Position numbers and translations under genes: made by a program | Part shown: piece after piece, positions 33,622 to 47,904 of the stretch | Position numbering within the stretch: position 1 is the first letter of the stretch | How the letters are laid out: every line of letters starts with the position of its first letter | Origin: Telmatactis stephensoni | Lineage: Eukaryota > Cnidaria > Anthozoa > Actiniaria > Isophelliidae | Direction of reading: 5' to 3' | NCBI GenBank assembly: GCA_029948255.1 | Contig: JALIZF010001772.1 | Span: 352,001-416,000, forward strand | DNA length: 64,000 nt | Notes under the pieces: model-generated | The model's database searches: none | Told to the model about the DNA's origin: nothing | The model's input: only the letters and a program-made list of their open reading frames with translations

Positions 33622-36600
33622 ATGGCTACCAAGGTGAATCGAAAGGAGTTCGACGATGTCTTTACTCTTATTCGAACTATGGGTCCATACCAAATCATTC
33701 TCTATTTCGGACTTTGCTATCTCCAAATACCCATGGGCATTCTGTTCCAACACTCTCTGTATGCCCTGGGGACCCCCCAGTTCCATTGCACTGATGTAAA
33801 CAGTACGTGTCCACCAAACAAATGCTGTAACAATTGTAGTGATTATCAATTTGATGGACCATTTACAAGTACTGTGAGCGAGGTAAGGCTTTATTTGATC
33901 ATGACTAGCTCCCCTTTCGAAGAATGTCGGTTCTATACGTAAGACAAAGACCTATGCACGTCCACGTTTTCGGTCAATTGATCGCGTTTAGAAAATGCAC
34001 ATTTTAGCTTAAGGTTTGATTTTTGTTGAGGGAGGAAAACCGGAGGAACCCCAAAAAATTCTCACGACAAGGGAGAGAATAACACAAACTCTGCTCGAGG
34101 CGGACGAGGAGCGAACAGTGAACAGATTACTGCAATCGTCACCTGTGCCACCCAGTCCATGTTTGAGGCTCGAACTTGTCTTTATAGTGGAATAGTCCTT
34201 TCTTAGGGGAGGGGAGAGGGGAGGGGAGAGAGGAGGAAGAGATTTCTCATTGAACCTCACAAATCTTAGTTTTAAGGCCATTACTGCAATCTCACGAGCC
34301 AACGCGTTTCCAGGATTTCGTATAAAAATACAATTGAATAAATGTTTATTGACTGTCTAACTTGGGGGACACTGTACTCGCACGCACTACCATGCACTAC
34401 ACTCTAATATTCTATGCATACAACTCTCAACTCCCAAGTTCTTTTTTGGTGGAGGGAAGAAACTCGGAGGACCCGGGGAAAACCATACCAAGGGAGAGAA
34501 CGAACTAACAATTTTAACTCATATTAAGTGCCCCGTCCGAGATCAGAATCGAACCAGGAACCACCCATTGACAGCGGTGAGAGGCGAGACTTGGCCATCT
34601 TGCTCCCCTTCGTACACCACACGAAGGTTGAATATGAATGTCTGATAATATGTTTGTTTCTAGTGGAATCTCCTGTGTGATCGTGCATATCTTGGTGCAG
34701 CTATTCAGTCTAGTTTCTACGCTGGCATACTCATTGGTTCTATTGTTAGTGGCTGGATCGCTGATGCTTTTGGAAGGCGGTTGTCAATATATGTTAGTCT
34801 GGGATTTATGGTGAGTATTACTGGGTTTCAATCATTCCCTTGCATGAGATTGAAAAGATAAAGAAACAGTAGCCATGGAGGATGAGCAAGCAACAGAACT
34901 CTTATTAAAGTTCGTCCAATATGGCTGCCGTTAAGTCACTTGCAACCCAGCAATGTGTTGATATTAATAGACCGCAAAATTTTGGTTGAGTGATCGCGCA
35001 CATAGGAATTCAAAATGCGGCTGCAGTCCACCAATAGAAACATCGTAAATAGCACTTTATTTTCCCTGAACCTCGACTTGATCCAATTTTCTATTATTAA
35101 TCCAAAATATCCTGGTCAGAGCTGTAAGCCCGGGCCTGCCTATGGTCATGGGTATTGAATTCCGATCCAAATTATACCATAAAAAAAGCGTCTAACACTC
35201 TATGTATTTAAGTAGTATGAAAATGCCGGTCCTGGGCCAAGGTCCCCCGTGGGGCTTCTGGCTAAGTCCCTCTCTACTAGCACTATTCCTAGCCTCCTAT
35301 CACCCTAAAGACGATTTGAACCTAAGGACGTCTGCGTCAGGAGGTTACACTTACCTAGGATATAAAATACAAAAAAGCACAATCTAATGCCTTACAAGTA
35401 CTTGTCTTATAATCCAGGTTTAAGGGTAACATACTTCAGTTCAAATATCCAGACCCTCAAACTACTGAATTTCTTCTCCATCAACAGACCGTATTTGCTT
35501 TTGCGTCTGCGTTTTCCAACTCCATTCCTCTGATGATCTTCCTTCGATTTTCCGTTGGCCTGTCATTGGCTGGTTGTATGTTAACACAGTTTGTATACAT
35601 AGTGGAACTGGTTGGCCCAAACAAAAGAACGCACGCTGGCAAAGCACAGGGATTGTTTTGGAAGTTTGGTTATTGGGCAGCCGTTTTAATTGCGTACTTC
35701 TTTCGCGACTGGCGAAAAAATATCATGGTTGGAAGCCTTACTGGGATTGTCTTCTTCTTCTTTATTTGGTAATGAATGAAGTATTACTCATTAGACACGG
35801 TAGACAAAATTTATAAACTGGCTTTGTTCATGTTCTTTCTCTTCGTCCGCACGCAAAATGCATATAAGCAAATCTGTTGGGGCATCCATTCAAAATTAAT
35901 ATGGGCATAGATATCAAGGGTGTTTTTTATTTAGTTTCTTTATTATATAAACTTATATCCCTTCCCTACCTCTAACCTACCCTAATCCTAACTGGGTCGA
36001 GCGTGAACGTTGTTCTCTAATATTACTATTTCACCCCATAGTAAGTTCCCAGAAAGCTCACGATGGCTGCTTGCACACGACCAAACCGACAAGGCCCTCT
36101 CAGTACTGATAAAATGTGGTCCCAAGAAAAAGAAGAAGCTAGACGAGTGTGCTCTACGAAGCTTACTTGAGGAAATACAAGAGGAAGAAAAGCTCCACCT
36201 TGCGGAGAACGTCAACAAAAAGACAACTCCACTAGACCTGGTACGAACTCCCAAACTCAGAAAATGGACGATGATCGTTTGCTTTAATTGGTAAGATAAC
36301 ATGTTTATTTTCCCTTATATCTCAATTGGCGATCAAGAGTATAGACTCATGGATCACAATTCAAAGAAACAGTACCGTTACGTTATCACGGTACACACAG
36401 TTACGGTACGGTACGATACAGTTAAGTTACTCTACGGTATAGTTATGTTATGGTACATTTACGTTGCGGTACAATAACGGTATGGTCAGTTACATTATGG
36501 TAAAGTTTCGGTGCAGTACATTTGCGTTACCGTACAGTTTGGGTGCCTCTACGGGTACGGTACGGAGAAAATAACACAATACCTTACCGTTTTCACTGAT

Positions 36601-39163
36601 ACGAAATCTGATGAAGTACTTTATGCGGCACTGTGTTCATGGTATACTTATTAATTGTGATCATTGTTTTTTACTAGGTTTGTAGTGGCTTTGGTGTATT
36701 TTGGTTTTGATCTGTACACTACACATCTACCAGGGAGTATCTACTTTAATCAGTTCATTATGAACTTGATAGACATTCCTATTATAGGTGTGGTCTGGTT
36801 TACTCTTCTACGGTGAGTATATCCATTTGATAGTGCAGGGAAGGAATTCAAGCCTACTCTGGTTCTTATAAGACCTATAGACTTATCAACGAGTTAGCCG
36901 CCGGCGGGGAATACATCGAACTTTCGCACGAAATCGCTAAAATGCCCTCGTCTTTGAAGTTCAATATTTCCTAAACAAGAACAATGACCCCTTCCTTTTT
37001 CCTTAGCTTCCAGATAAATAACACAAAATATACAAAATATCACATATTCAGCAATTTTAATTAGGTTCTGTTACAGAGAAATCATCTTAAGGTGACTCGA
37101 AGTAGTTGGTTTCAGACCGCACTGCACATTTTCATTTGGCGCAATGGACAACGCGACTTAATGCACACCAATGTATTTGGTTTCTACACCAAATACGAGA
37201 ATAAGATTGAAGTTTTAAATGGTGTTATAATTAAATCGATCAACGATTTTAAAATAGCGAAAATCGAACATCGTCAAAAATGATTTGCCTCTAATATCTC
37301 GCAAAATTGACCAGCTTCAGACAAGCGGTAAACTGCATAGAAAACTTCAGACAAATGCACAACATTTCAAAGTGATTTTAGGAGATTTAATCTGTTTGAT
37401 TTTCTTTAAATCACCAAAGTTTCCACAAATGCTGTATTGCTATTCTTGGGCGTAATGACAGCGTAAAAATACGCGAAGTACGCAAACCAACACGAGAACA
37501 CTGTGGAAATATTGCTAAAATATACATTTACCTTACGTGAAAAAGCCGACTTTCAACTCTTCATCGATGTCAAGATATATTTTTTTCTCTCCAAGTCTCT
37601 TGTGAAACATTTTCTCCGCAACTTGTACATCAGAAGTTGTTTTTGAAAATCTCAAAAACACAGGATTATTTTTGCTTATTTTAAGCAAACATAAGATATT
37701 GGGAATTGGTCGCCTTAAATGGCGGGGATAAATGACAGAAAAAATCGTTTTCACAGAATGTTAATGTTTTCAGATTTGGAAGACGAATTCCTTACTGTAC
37801 GTACATGTTGATGGTGGGTGTGTGCTCGTTTATCATTCTTGGTTTGCCCAGTGAATATTCCACTGCTATTAGAATTCTGGCCATCATAGGACGATCTTTG
37901 GTGGCGTCTGAGTTCAGCAATATCTATTTGATCACCACTGAGTTGTATCCAACAGTTGTCAGGTATGTAATTATTGTTATCATAATTAACACCAAGCCGC
38001 AAGGTGCTTGAGATACATTCATTGAGACTGAGATATTTTAGTTAGTTAGAGTATCCCGTTCGTAAATCCGTTTACTATCTTTATTGAAATATTTTTCATT
38101 CGCGTGTTTCTGGCTTTCTTTCCGAAATTAGCCAAAGGCTTAAATTTGCTCAACGCGTAATGCTACATTCTAATCTAGTTTAGCTGTGGGCATAATTTAG
38201 AACGGGACACCTAAAATGTTGTAATTTGTGGAGGGGGGGGGGGATATACGGAGGCGTCTTTGAGTTATACATTCACTGAATTTATCATACAGGAATACAG
38301 CAATGGGCCTGGGCTCCATGACAGCACGAATTGGTGCCATGCTCTCTCCTTTCATTGTCATGGTGGTAAGATATTATTGAATTGTCATTCTTGAAAAAAA
38401 CATGTTAGGCTGTAGTTATGATAATCTTCTCATACTTCTTATAATCATAAAGTCAAGATTAAATTAATCAACTCCCCTTAATTCACGAAACATACTTTAA
38501 GTCTTGTTTATTCGCTGTGGATCAAAAACTTAATTCGTTTTTTAAACAAGTTCTGTGTAGCTTTAAAAGCTTGAATTTATTTTATCCAAGAACTGTTATA
38601 TTTTCAAACATTTTTGTTATTGAAGAGACTTTTTTAAATTTAATTTAACTTTAAAAAAACTCACTTCTTGAGTATTGACGGAATTTTGAAATTTCAAAAG
38701 CACAGAAAAACAAAGTGTGTGGCTACCAATTTTCAATTTTTGGTGGTTTTTGACTACCTTCAGGATCAATCAGCTCTGGACATTGCATAAAAAACTTTTC
38801 CTGTCGTCTGCAGTTAACTGGCGCACCGTCTCTTGACATGCGCAATACGTTTTTCTGCTCTGTCAGTCTACACAGCGAATAATGAACTTTCCATATTAAC
38901 AATAGGCTCAGCTACCAGGCCTCAGCATCACTCTCCCGGTTACCATATTTGGAGTACTGGCTTTGATTGCTGGTGTTGTTACCCTTTGGTTGCCTGAAAC
39001 CATTTACGCCAACATGCATCAAACCATCGAGGAAGCCGAGTCGTCTAAAGAAGACTTTAGTATCCCTTGCTGTATGAAGGCCACGCCTATCGAAAGAACG
39101 AGCTTGGAAATGACACAAGAAAAAGACGAAGATGAAAAGGAAACGATGCTGCCTGAAAAGTGA
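33622..39163 (+). CDS. SLC22-family organic ion transporter, copy 2
   Basis: Eight exons with the same lengths and phases as copy 1: 33622-33882, 34664-34810, 35488-35768, 36042-36290, 36678-36812, 37774-37962, 38293-38365, 38906-39163; 530 residues, no disablement. Key motifs are intact: KEFDDVFTLI, SEWNLLCD, IADAFGRR, KFPESSRWLLAHD, YFGFDLYTTHLPGSIY, RFGRRIPY, TTELYPTVVRNTAMGLGS. The protein is nearest to copy 3, but the last exon is almost identical to copy 1 (about 2 differences in 258 bases, both synonymous), suggesting local gene conversion. Role as for copy 1: multi-pass plasma-membrane carrier of unknown organic ions. Introns carry the same SINE pieces and GTTACGGTAC array as the other copies. 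Confidence 0.92.
34025..34620 (-). repeat. SINE fragments in intron 1 of copy 2
   Basis: Counterparts of 19085-19735: GAGGAAAACCGGAGGAACCC at about 34032, a GGGGAGGGGAGAGGGGAGG purine tract at 34206-34240, and GAATCGAACCAGGAACCACC at about 34546 (B box on the minus strand). Confidence 0.65.
36375..36600. repeat. GTTACGGTAC-type minisatellite in intron 4 of copy 2
   Basis: Degenerate tandem units such as CAGTTACGGTACGGTACGAT and TACATTTACGTTGCGGTACA, in the same position as in copies 1 and 3. Confidence 0.8.
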
Positions 39164-40036
39164 TTTAATAGAAAAAATGACATATCTAAACTTGTAGGTT
39201 GTAGTACTAGCCTCCATTTTATACTGTGTACCTTTTTTCTATCGCTTAACTTGTTCTACGCCTTTTTTAATGAAAATGTTTAATGTAGAAAATCACATAA
39301 GCAAACAATAAGACTAACATCCGGAACAGTGGTCCTGCATTCACAAACAGACAAAATGTCTGAAGATGTCCGAATACACATTTTGACCAATCAGAATTCA
39401 GAAACTAAAAAGCCACTTAGTGCTCCTATTGTACACGATTTTACGTGAAGTACAAACTATGAAAGTTCTTACTTCAGATTGTTTCATTTCTTACACAAAT
39501 ACATCATTTTTAATATCGTTTGTTTACAAGTGTTTAGTCAAATAGGGGAAACTGACTCGGTAAGCGATAGAGAAAACCTATTTTCTTACCAGCTTCCTAA
39601 GAACAGAACTTTTAGGGTGTTAAAATTTAAGATTAGAGTTTGAGCAGAGCCCATCGCTTTTTATCTTGTTCTCAAATTAAAGAAATTTCCCAACAAAACC
39701 GTGTCGACCGTCCAATTTTGTAATAATAATATTATAACAATAATGCTTGTTATCGCTGGTATCTCTTTGGGGTTAAAAATCGTCCAGCCACGCCCTTTTA
39801 AAAAGACTTCCATTATCTTTTCTTATTTTTGAAAATTTCCGACGAGCATACCCGATCCTTTTCGGGTAATCTGTGCCAAGCGCCAAAGGAAAATAACTCA
39901 AAAATTTATTGTAGTTTTTCATTGTCGTTTAGAGGATGATTTCTTAACAAACGTTTGAAATTATTTTGTCAGATATTTTTAATAGCCATTCCGTGATTTA
40001 TCAGTCATCTCAAAGAAATCGTTTTTCAAATAATAG
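39164..40036 (+). other. 3' flank of SLC22 copy 2
   Basis: 39164-39235 and 39440-39600 match the 3' flank of copy 1 (25010-25120 and 25480-25560): ATGACATATCTAAACTTG, TGTTTAGTCAAATAGGGG, CCTATTTTCTTACC. A segment at about 39240-39440 (GTCCTGCATTCACAAACAG) is not seen in copy 1. No poly(A) signal is clear. Confidence 0.55.
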
Positions 40037-40169
40037 AGGGATTTCATGGCAGCCATGTTTGTTGGCGAGTACAATAGAAAGTTTTTGAATCAGAAAAGAT
40101 TTCATTCCTCTTGGGAAAAAAGCTCTATCATTTTAACCACAAACATGGCTGCCGTGAAATCCCTCTATA
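40037..40169. repeat. Hairpin with 28-bp arms
   Basis: AGAGGGATTTCATGGCAGCC continuing ATGTTTGT is complementary, with one mismatch, to ACAAACATGGCTGCCGTGAA continuing ATCCCTCT. The spacer is about 75 bp. MITE-like or a small foldback. Confidence 0.7.
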
Positions 40170-42104
40170 CAAACCAAAGAAGCGACTGATTGACAGGCGT
40201 TGAACCAGTTTTCCCCTCTTCTCCACTCCCCCTCCCGTAGAAGCGTCAGCTACGCAGACTATCTCTTTTTCAAGTAAATATATTTTCGGGTGGACGATCT
40301 GAAGTCTCAAAGTGGATACAGCAGAAGTTTTTGTTTTGAAATACAGTAAAACCAGGTTTAGGTTGTCGCTTTAGGGAGTTGGTCACGTACGAGACTAAAC
40401 ACCATAGGGGGTTTAAATATTAGGTACCGTATGAAAAGTGTAGATAAACTAGTCTACCTGATATAGGTACTTAAGTGCTGCCTTAGAATAGAAAGCTGAA
40501 GCAAAGCATTTGAATATCCCTGGGTGTTGATACACATACATGAAATCAAGGGAGTACTGTCCCTGTAAGACATTGTATTCAGTGAATTATTGGAGTTGGC
40601 ACTTTACTGCTCGTTGATTTGATTTAAATTACAATGTACTAAATTTGAAGAACTACGTATGAACGACACCCGAACTGCACCCCTACGAGTGTTTAAGTTT
40701 AGTTAAAGAAATGTATAGTTTGTGTAGATGGCAGTCCCTTCAACAATACATTTGTAAATGTTAAGAATTACAAAAGGTTGCAGCTCAGTTGGTGATTATA
40801 CAAAATGTTTCGAAAGTACTGTTGTAATCCTTTTTATGGGGACGTTAATTTCCAATGAAGAATAGTCTTTAGTCCCCTTTTCGTTTCTGCAGTTTTGAAA
40901 TGTTCCATGGACAGATCTTGCTTTATGTAAGGTGTCAAATGATGAATACAACTATAAATCAAAAACATAAATTTTCAACAGGCAACGTAACAACACCATT
41001 TACAAAGGAATAGCGAAGAAGTAGCAAGAAAAGACGGCAATTAACAAATAGAGAGTGAAACAAACAAAGCGAGTAATGCCGGGGATTACGAAATGTGCGA
41101 CCTGATGTGAACCATCTGAGAGAATGCTTGCGTTACTTTGAAATCCAAATCCAAAGTAATCTCGCGAAATAAGAACCATCGCACATAATTAACTATTCTT
41201 TTGAAATTCTCTTATACAGGTAGGACGTATTTCACTAAAATAGTATCACGCACATTAAGCTTATACTTCAACTTCATTGGCAGACGATAAAACATCCACA
41301 ATCTGACACACAAATAGGCCGAATAAAGTTTGAAAATCGGTAATAAACTGTTGAAAAATGATACAATCTCTGATTCCAAAAAATATGCAACAACATTTGT
41401 TCATAAGAACGGAGATGGAGAGGGCTGAATTAAAACTGTAATACACAAAAGGAGCACAACTTATCAGCGTCGTCGAGACCACGAGGAAAAAGGGAAGAAC
41501 GCTTTGACAGGTCTTGCTTTATGTAAGCCGCAAAGGATCACGGTTACCAAAAAATGATGCATTGTGGGGGAAAATCGAGATGTTCACCCCTATTCCGATT
41601 AGGATCGCTGCCTTGCTCCGAGCGCTTCAGGCGCTCTCCGCTGCGGCAGCAATAACTCACGTGTTCAATTCTCCATAGAAGAGTCTTGTACTGCTAGTAA
41701 TAGGAGTGTTTCCTCGGCTTGAAGCAGGTTAGTATACTGTATCAAAAAACATTTATGTCGATGTATGACTTCAAACCCTGGAGTTCACCACAATGTGCGT
41801 GGTAAATTGGCATTTTAAAAGGGCTACGCAGACCTTTATATCGACTGCAACGTTATCTGTCTGAAAATCGCTCGGTTGGATAAAATTTCTCGATATTCGT
41901 TTTGTATAGTCAAGCCTATTTATGTATTGATATGCGAACTCGTTACTTCCTAATCAGTTTATTTCCTTTGAATAAGCAAATTCATTCGTATAACACTAAA
42001 TTAAATTAGGTTCTGCTTATCGTTCGCCATTTTGTAGAAAGAGCACTAGACAATTCTTTGTTTTCTATCAGGGTCCCAAATTTCATAGGGTGTTACTAAA
42101 CCCC
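40170..42104. other. Intergenic between copies 2 and 3, no gene recognised
   Basis: It contains a minus-strand frame at 41261-41482 with hydrophobic stretches (FFLVVSTTLISCAPFVYYSF) but no recognisable domain, no splice partner and a stop just upstream. TCTTGCTTTATGTAAG occurs twice, about 600 bp apart (near 40916 and 41512). Not assigned. Confidence 0.4.
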
Positions 42105-42271
42105 GAAACAAAGAAACAAAGAAACAAAGAAACAAAGAAACAAAGAAACAAAGAAACAAAGAAACAAAGAAACAAAGAAACAAAGAAACAAAGAAACAAA
42201 GAAACAAAGAAACAAAGAAACAAAGAAACAAAGAAACAAAGAAACAAAGAAACAAAGAAACAAAGAAACAA
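42105..42271. repeat. GAAACAAA octanucleotide tandem array
   Basis: About 21 near-perfect units of the 8-base motif GAAACAAA. All frames are open because the motif lacks stops, which produces spurious overlapping reading frames on both strands. Confidence 0.95.
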
Positions 42272-42358
42272 TACAGATTTCACACTGAACCATACATTAT
42301 TCCTTCATTTCTTTTTGTCTATTTCGAGTTATAATGAACAAGAACTGGGCCTTTTTAA

Positions 42359-42600
42359 AGGCGGTGTTACACGAGACGATTTTTAACGGCGATTTCCCGC
42401 GCAACGTTGCAACGATGCAACAACTTGCTATATTTTGTGTTGCGAGTTTCTGACTTGGATGCAAAAACTCGCAAACGCGTTGCCGAAGCGAAAATTGCAA
42501 GAAAAATCGTTCCAAGTGTCATGTTACACGAGATAGATTTTTAACGCAACGCCGTTGCGCTGAAAATCGTCGTTAAAAATCGTCTCGTGTAACACCGCCT
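42359..42600. mobile_element. Harbinger-like MITE, 242 bp, TAA target duplication
   Basis: Termini AGGCGGTGTTACACGAGACG continuing ATTTTTAACG, and the complement ending TCGTGTAACACCGCCT. TAA flanks both sides (42356-42358 and 42601-42603). Inside, TGTTACACGAGA recurs at about 42522-42533, so a second, partly degenerate end may be nested. The 3-bp TWA duplication suggests PIF/Harbinger; no coding capacity. Confidence 0.75.
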
Positions 42601-43094
42601 TAAAACATCGAGGCATCATGTATGCTACTAATCTGTCATCACTTAAAGATAACAAAGACCACACAACTTGTCGCCACTATTCCCTTGCGAACAGTAACTA
42701 ACAAATATATAACCAGAATTTCCACAGGGAGCCCGGCTTTTAAGAATCGTAAATGAATACATAAATCAATTTTAATTGATTAAAAGTACTTTGGGTTTCC
42801 TGTGTTGAGATTTGAGACGAGACGCTAATAATAGAGAGTTTCCGGTAATCATAACTGCAAATCCCTAGTCGCATTACAGCCCAAATTTTAGATTTGCAGA
42901 TGAAATTGTTTTCAAAATATTTTAATTTTTTTTCGGAAATCTAAATTTTTGGTTATCCAATTTATAGTCGCATATATTACACAAACAGATTAAGAAAGTG
43001 CTTTGAGCAGTGGTGTTCATATATTTCAGCTCAACGTCCGGCCAATTTAAAAATTATAAACATTGAGCTTCTCGCTAAAGGTGCACTACAACAA

Positions 43095-44240
43095 CGATGA
43101 ACCACGATCAATTAATTTATCTGTTGCAAAATTCCACACGGGATTTAGACTCAGAGGCAATTGGATTCAGAGAACTACTGTCTTTATTCCCAAAAGTCTA
43201 GATCCCGTGCGGAATTTTGCAACAGAGAGTAAGGTGTTGTTTTGAATAAATTAACATGAAACCATGAGGGTTTTACCTTGGCAGCTCGAACGTCGACTCG
43301 ATGTAGTTGCTTACTTTTGAAGCTTGCTGAATTATACCTAGTGCAGCAAAGACAACGACACTTAGCAACAGGTATGTTCAGGTGACATCTTGTTCTATCC
43401 CATACCTAGAAAATTTCACGAAACAATTCGACAGAATTTGTAGAAGTCGGGAAGGAATACAAATTCGCAACGTTCACCTCGTGGTCACAAAATTTCTCTC
43501 CAAGTTTGCTTAAGGATAACATTGACGTTTGGCTTCTCATGTCTTTACAATAGGCATTTGTCTTTCTTATAGCAGATACGGTTCTCGCTGTTTTTGAGAT
43601 TTGGCGGTAGTTTTGACTACATAATTTTGCGTCGTAACAGGCAGCGCAAATTTGTATCGCAACTTCTAAGGATTAAATCGACCTTTTTCGAGTTTGTTCA
43701 TACCGCTGTAAAATTAGACAACAGACGCATTGGCGCAGGGTTAGTCTCGAGTCAAGGTAAATTATTCGTAAAATACCAGCGAGAAAAGCAAACCATTTTA
43801 ACAAAGAACAATAAAGAAATCGATTTTGTTCCCATGGGTCTTTCTTGAAAAGGAGGCTAACCCTGCATAAATGTGCCTTTTGTCAAGAAGCTCAGCGGTC
43901 TCTAGTAACTAGAAACTGGACTATTGGCCGCGATACATGTTGTATGTAGTCCTCTATGCCTTTATACTGGATTAATGAAATAGGAAAAAAATTCACCTTA
44001 GAATATTCAATTTTGGATTTATGACCAATTTTTCTCATAAAGCTACTTTTAAAAATCGTCTGATATCTGATATATAATTATTTGATTTAATTCGCAGAAA
44101 AATCAACATCGGTACAAATTTCAAGGCTTGTAGACAAATTGCTGCAAATTTCTCAGAAATCGGACAAGGTTTTAATGTAGAAAGACGCGATTAAAATTTA
44201 TGTCTGACAAACAAATCAATAGGTACGGGCCACCTTAAAA
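43095..44240. repeat. Left arm of a large inverted duplication (with 48205-49090)
   Basis: The reverse complement of this segment aligns with 48205-49090 through many landmarks: AGTCTAGATCCCGTGCGGAA, CTCGATGTAGTTGC, GTTCTATCCCATACCTAG, GGCAGCGCAAATTTGTATCG, AATAGGTACGGGCCACCTTA. Arms are roughly 0.9-1.1 kb with about 4 kb between. A small nested hairpin (43121-43225) has CTGTTGCAAAATTCCACACG at one end and CGTGCGGAATTTTGCAACAG at the other. Confidence 0.8.
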
Positions 44241-44779
44241 TCAGCGTCCCGGATCAGTTTGCATTTTTCGCGGTTCGAAATCTCGGATTTTTGTAATGTG
44301 TGGCTCGAAATCGTTAAGAATATCGGATTTATATTAATTTGTGTAGTGCCTGTGTAGCTATGCATGGATCGGAATACTCGAAATCGAATTTCAAAGTTGA
44401 GAATTTTGACAGTCATATTCAAGAAAATTCAGTTAAATGATGAAACAAAGTCTGAATGAACGACGCGATGCAAGGAAAGTTTGAATTAATTATCAAAGAA
44501 AGTTGATCAGACTTTGCTTTGTTTTTGTCGGTCATTCATTCCGATTTTCATTGAGCGTTTATTCAGAATTTCTTTTTGTTGGTCGGTACTAGAGCTGTCG
44601 TCGTTGTAAAGATTTTGGCCCTGCGGCCGGCGGCTCCAATGATTTATCCATCCATTCAGACTTTCCGGCTTTGATCGTTCAAAGGTTCTTTCCATAGCTA
44701 TCATTAATTTATTCAGACCGGCTTTCTCTCAAACTTTCTTTCTATAGCTATCGGTGATTCATTTAGTCTTTCTTTGATC

Positions 44780-45720
<941 letters not shown>

Positions 45721-45889
45721 TCATGTTCTAGTCTTTTTACCACGATCCTGTGTGTAATACTTGGGGAGAAATGGGAGAACAGAAGTTGATGGAAACCAAT
45801 TTGACTTGTCAGTGTCTTTTGATTGCAAAAATGCATGACAAATTATATTGGCCAAGGAGAAAGAATTTTGTAGTCTTTTTATCATGCCA

Positions 45890-47690
45890 GACATACTCGT
45901 TGCGGAACGGCCCCTCCCGAAAGCGCTCAACATCTTTATGTGTGGGCCTATCGCAACGTGTGTGTGTGCGTTTGTATGTACAGACATCAGCGTACTTGAC
46001 TTGAGAGGCATCACGAGCAGAAGCAAACACCTCGTCAGAAAGTCTTTTATGTTCGATATGAAATACAGCAGCAACTTTTAAGATTTAAACCGATACTCAG
46101 CAAAATCCAAATCGCTGACTTGTTATTTGACCATCAAGAGTTCCACGAGGTGCCATGTTTCTTGAAGACGTCGTCAAGACGACCATCGGAGTACATTTTG
46201 GTTCACGACGACTTTCGATGTGCTCTGCGATGGGTACCGAGCATGCGCTCTAGAGACCAACTGGTTCATACGGAACATGCCGAGTAACAAATTTCAGCAT
46301 GCGCTGTAGATATAATGTATTCAATAGCTATCCATGCCCAGATATAATGTATTCCACACAGCTATAATTAGGGGGCGTGGCTCTCAATCAAATATTACTC
46401 AGCACACTCTACCTTATCAGTATGCAATTTTCCTAGACTATTAAATTTTGGGTTTCCTGTACTTCTTAAGTAAAAGCATACATTGACCTCTATGACTACT
46501 ACAAACAATGAAAAGAGCAGCAAGATTAGTATTCGATTGCGCATGCATCGACTTATATTTGCAGCCAAGATCAGACTATTGAACCAAGAAGCCGTTCTTC
46601 ACCGCATAGTTGACTGTAATCAAGGTAAGACAATAGCTTTCATAATCTTGTACTGGCAAGCTACTAGAGAAAGACTAAGATTGCACATAGAAAAGTTCAG
46701 ATTATCTATTGTGCTATCCTACACCATTGGAAGACCTTGCAACATCGAATACCTCTCAGATTCTTTAGTTACTTTAATCTTTCAAATTCTACTAGTGGGA
46801 ATGTGTCGATTTGTCATTAGCTTTCATCTTGTGAACACCGATATACGTTTAAATTCCGGGGCAGAGAACTTCTAATTGTGCCCATTGTTATGTGATATGA
46901 TACCTCATTGTAGGCCAAGGTAGGAATTATATATTTTGCGACTTCTGATGTTATCTGAGATCAGGTATCAGGAACACTTTGCTCCAAAAATATCATCAAT
47001 TTTCCGAGCAAATTTCAATTTATTGTGATATAGATATACACGAACAATTATTTATAAAACTTCATCATGAAATGACAAAAAATAAATAAATAAAAAGAAG
47101 CTAATAAACAAAATACCTCAAAACTACCGACACAGACTGAATTGACCGCCTGTCAATTCAGTATAAAATTTCCGTCTAGAATTCCCATTTGGTCAAATTT
47201 AACGTTTGAATGGTTGTTTTTGCGTTGCGCCACACTACTTTCGATATTCTGGTTAAGTGATCACGTACAAAGCAATTCAAGACGAGGCTCCGGGAAAACA
47301 AAAAAACATATAAGATTACTCCACTGTTTTCCAGGGAACCTCGTCCTGCCGAATTCTTTGTTCGTGATCTCTCAGCCAGAACATCAAAAGTGGGCTATGT
47401 TAAGACTTTTTACACTCAATGATAGCCTGAGGCGAAATAGAATTCAACCCATCTGCGGGATCCTTATATACTTAACCAATGAGAAAACGGGAGAACCTAC
47501 GTAGCACGCAGTTGATGATGTAATATATTCATAAAGATATAATACAAAACACATAATACAATAGAACGAGAAACAAAAGAACACAATAGGCTTTTTGAAT
47601 ACATTACATGAACTGAGTGCTATGTAGGTTTTCCCGAACCGTGATGGCCCTTAAATGCGAGCGTTATTTGACCTTTTGCTATGATAAAGT
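45890..47690 (+). repeat. Upstream part of the triplicated SLC22 unit (copy 3)
   Basis: 45890-46310 matches the copy-1 block at 16160-16700, and 46305-47690 matches the copy-2 block at 26070-27420. It carries the candidate first exon ending at 46624. The hairpin found in copy 1 is absent here. Confidence 0.8.
46446..46624 (+). promoter_or_regulatory. Candidate non-coding first exon of SLC22 copy 3
   Basis: Third copy of the conserved block, ending AATCAAG/GTAAGACAATAG. About 5.7 kb upstream of the ATG exon at 52346. Confidence 0.35.
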
Positions 47691-47904
47691 TTTGTTAAAT
47701 TAGCATGTATTCAAAGGAAGTAATCAAACCTAGACGATAATATTTTAATACAAGATCCCAATTTCCTTCGATAAACAATTAAGATGCTTTATGCATCCGA
47801 AAAAATTCAGCGAATAATGAATAATGAATGTACCACTTAGTTCGTCACATGTAAAGTCTAGTCGTGCAGTCGAACACTATATATATCAAATCGTGTGTCT
47901 ATTA

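Noticed and set aside
41261..41482. Hydrophobic minus-strand frame that could be a receptor transmembrane fragment
   Set aside because: Only two or three hydrophobic stretches, no family motif, an in-frame stop just upstream and no splice partner.
42046..42386. Overlapping open frames on both strands encoding Phe/Leu/Cys/Val or Lys/Gln/Arg/Asn/Glu/Thr repeats
   Set aside because: They are translations of the GAAACAAA array, which lacks stop codons; no independent coding evidence.
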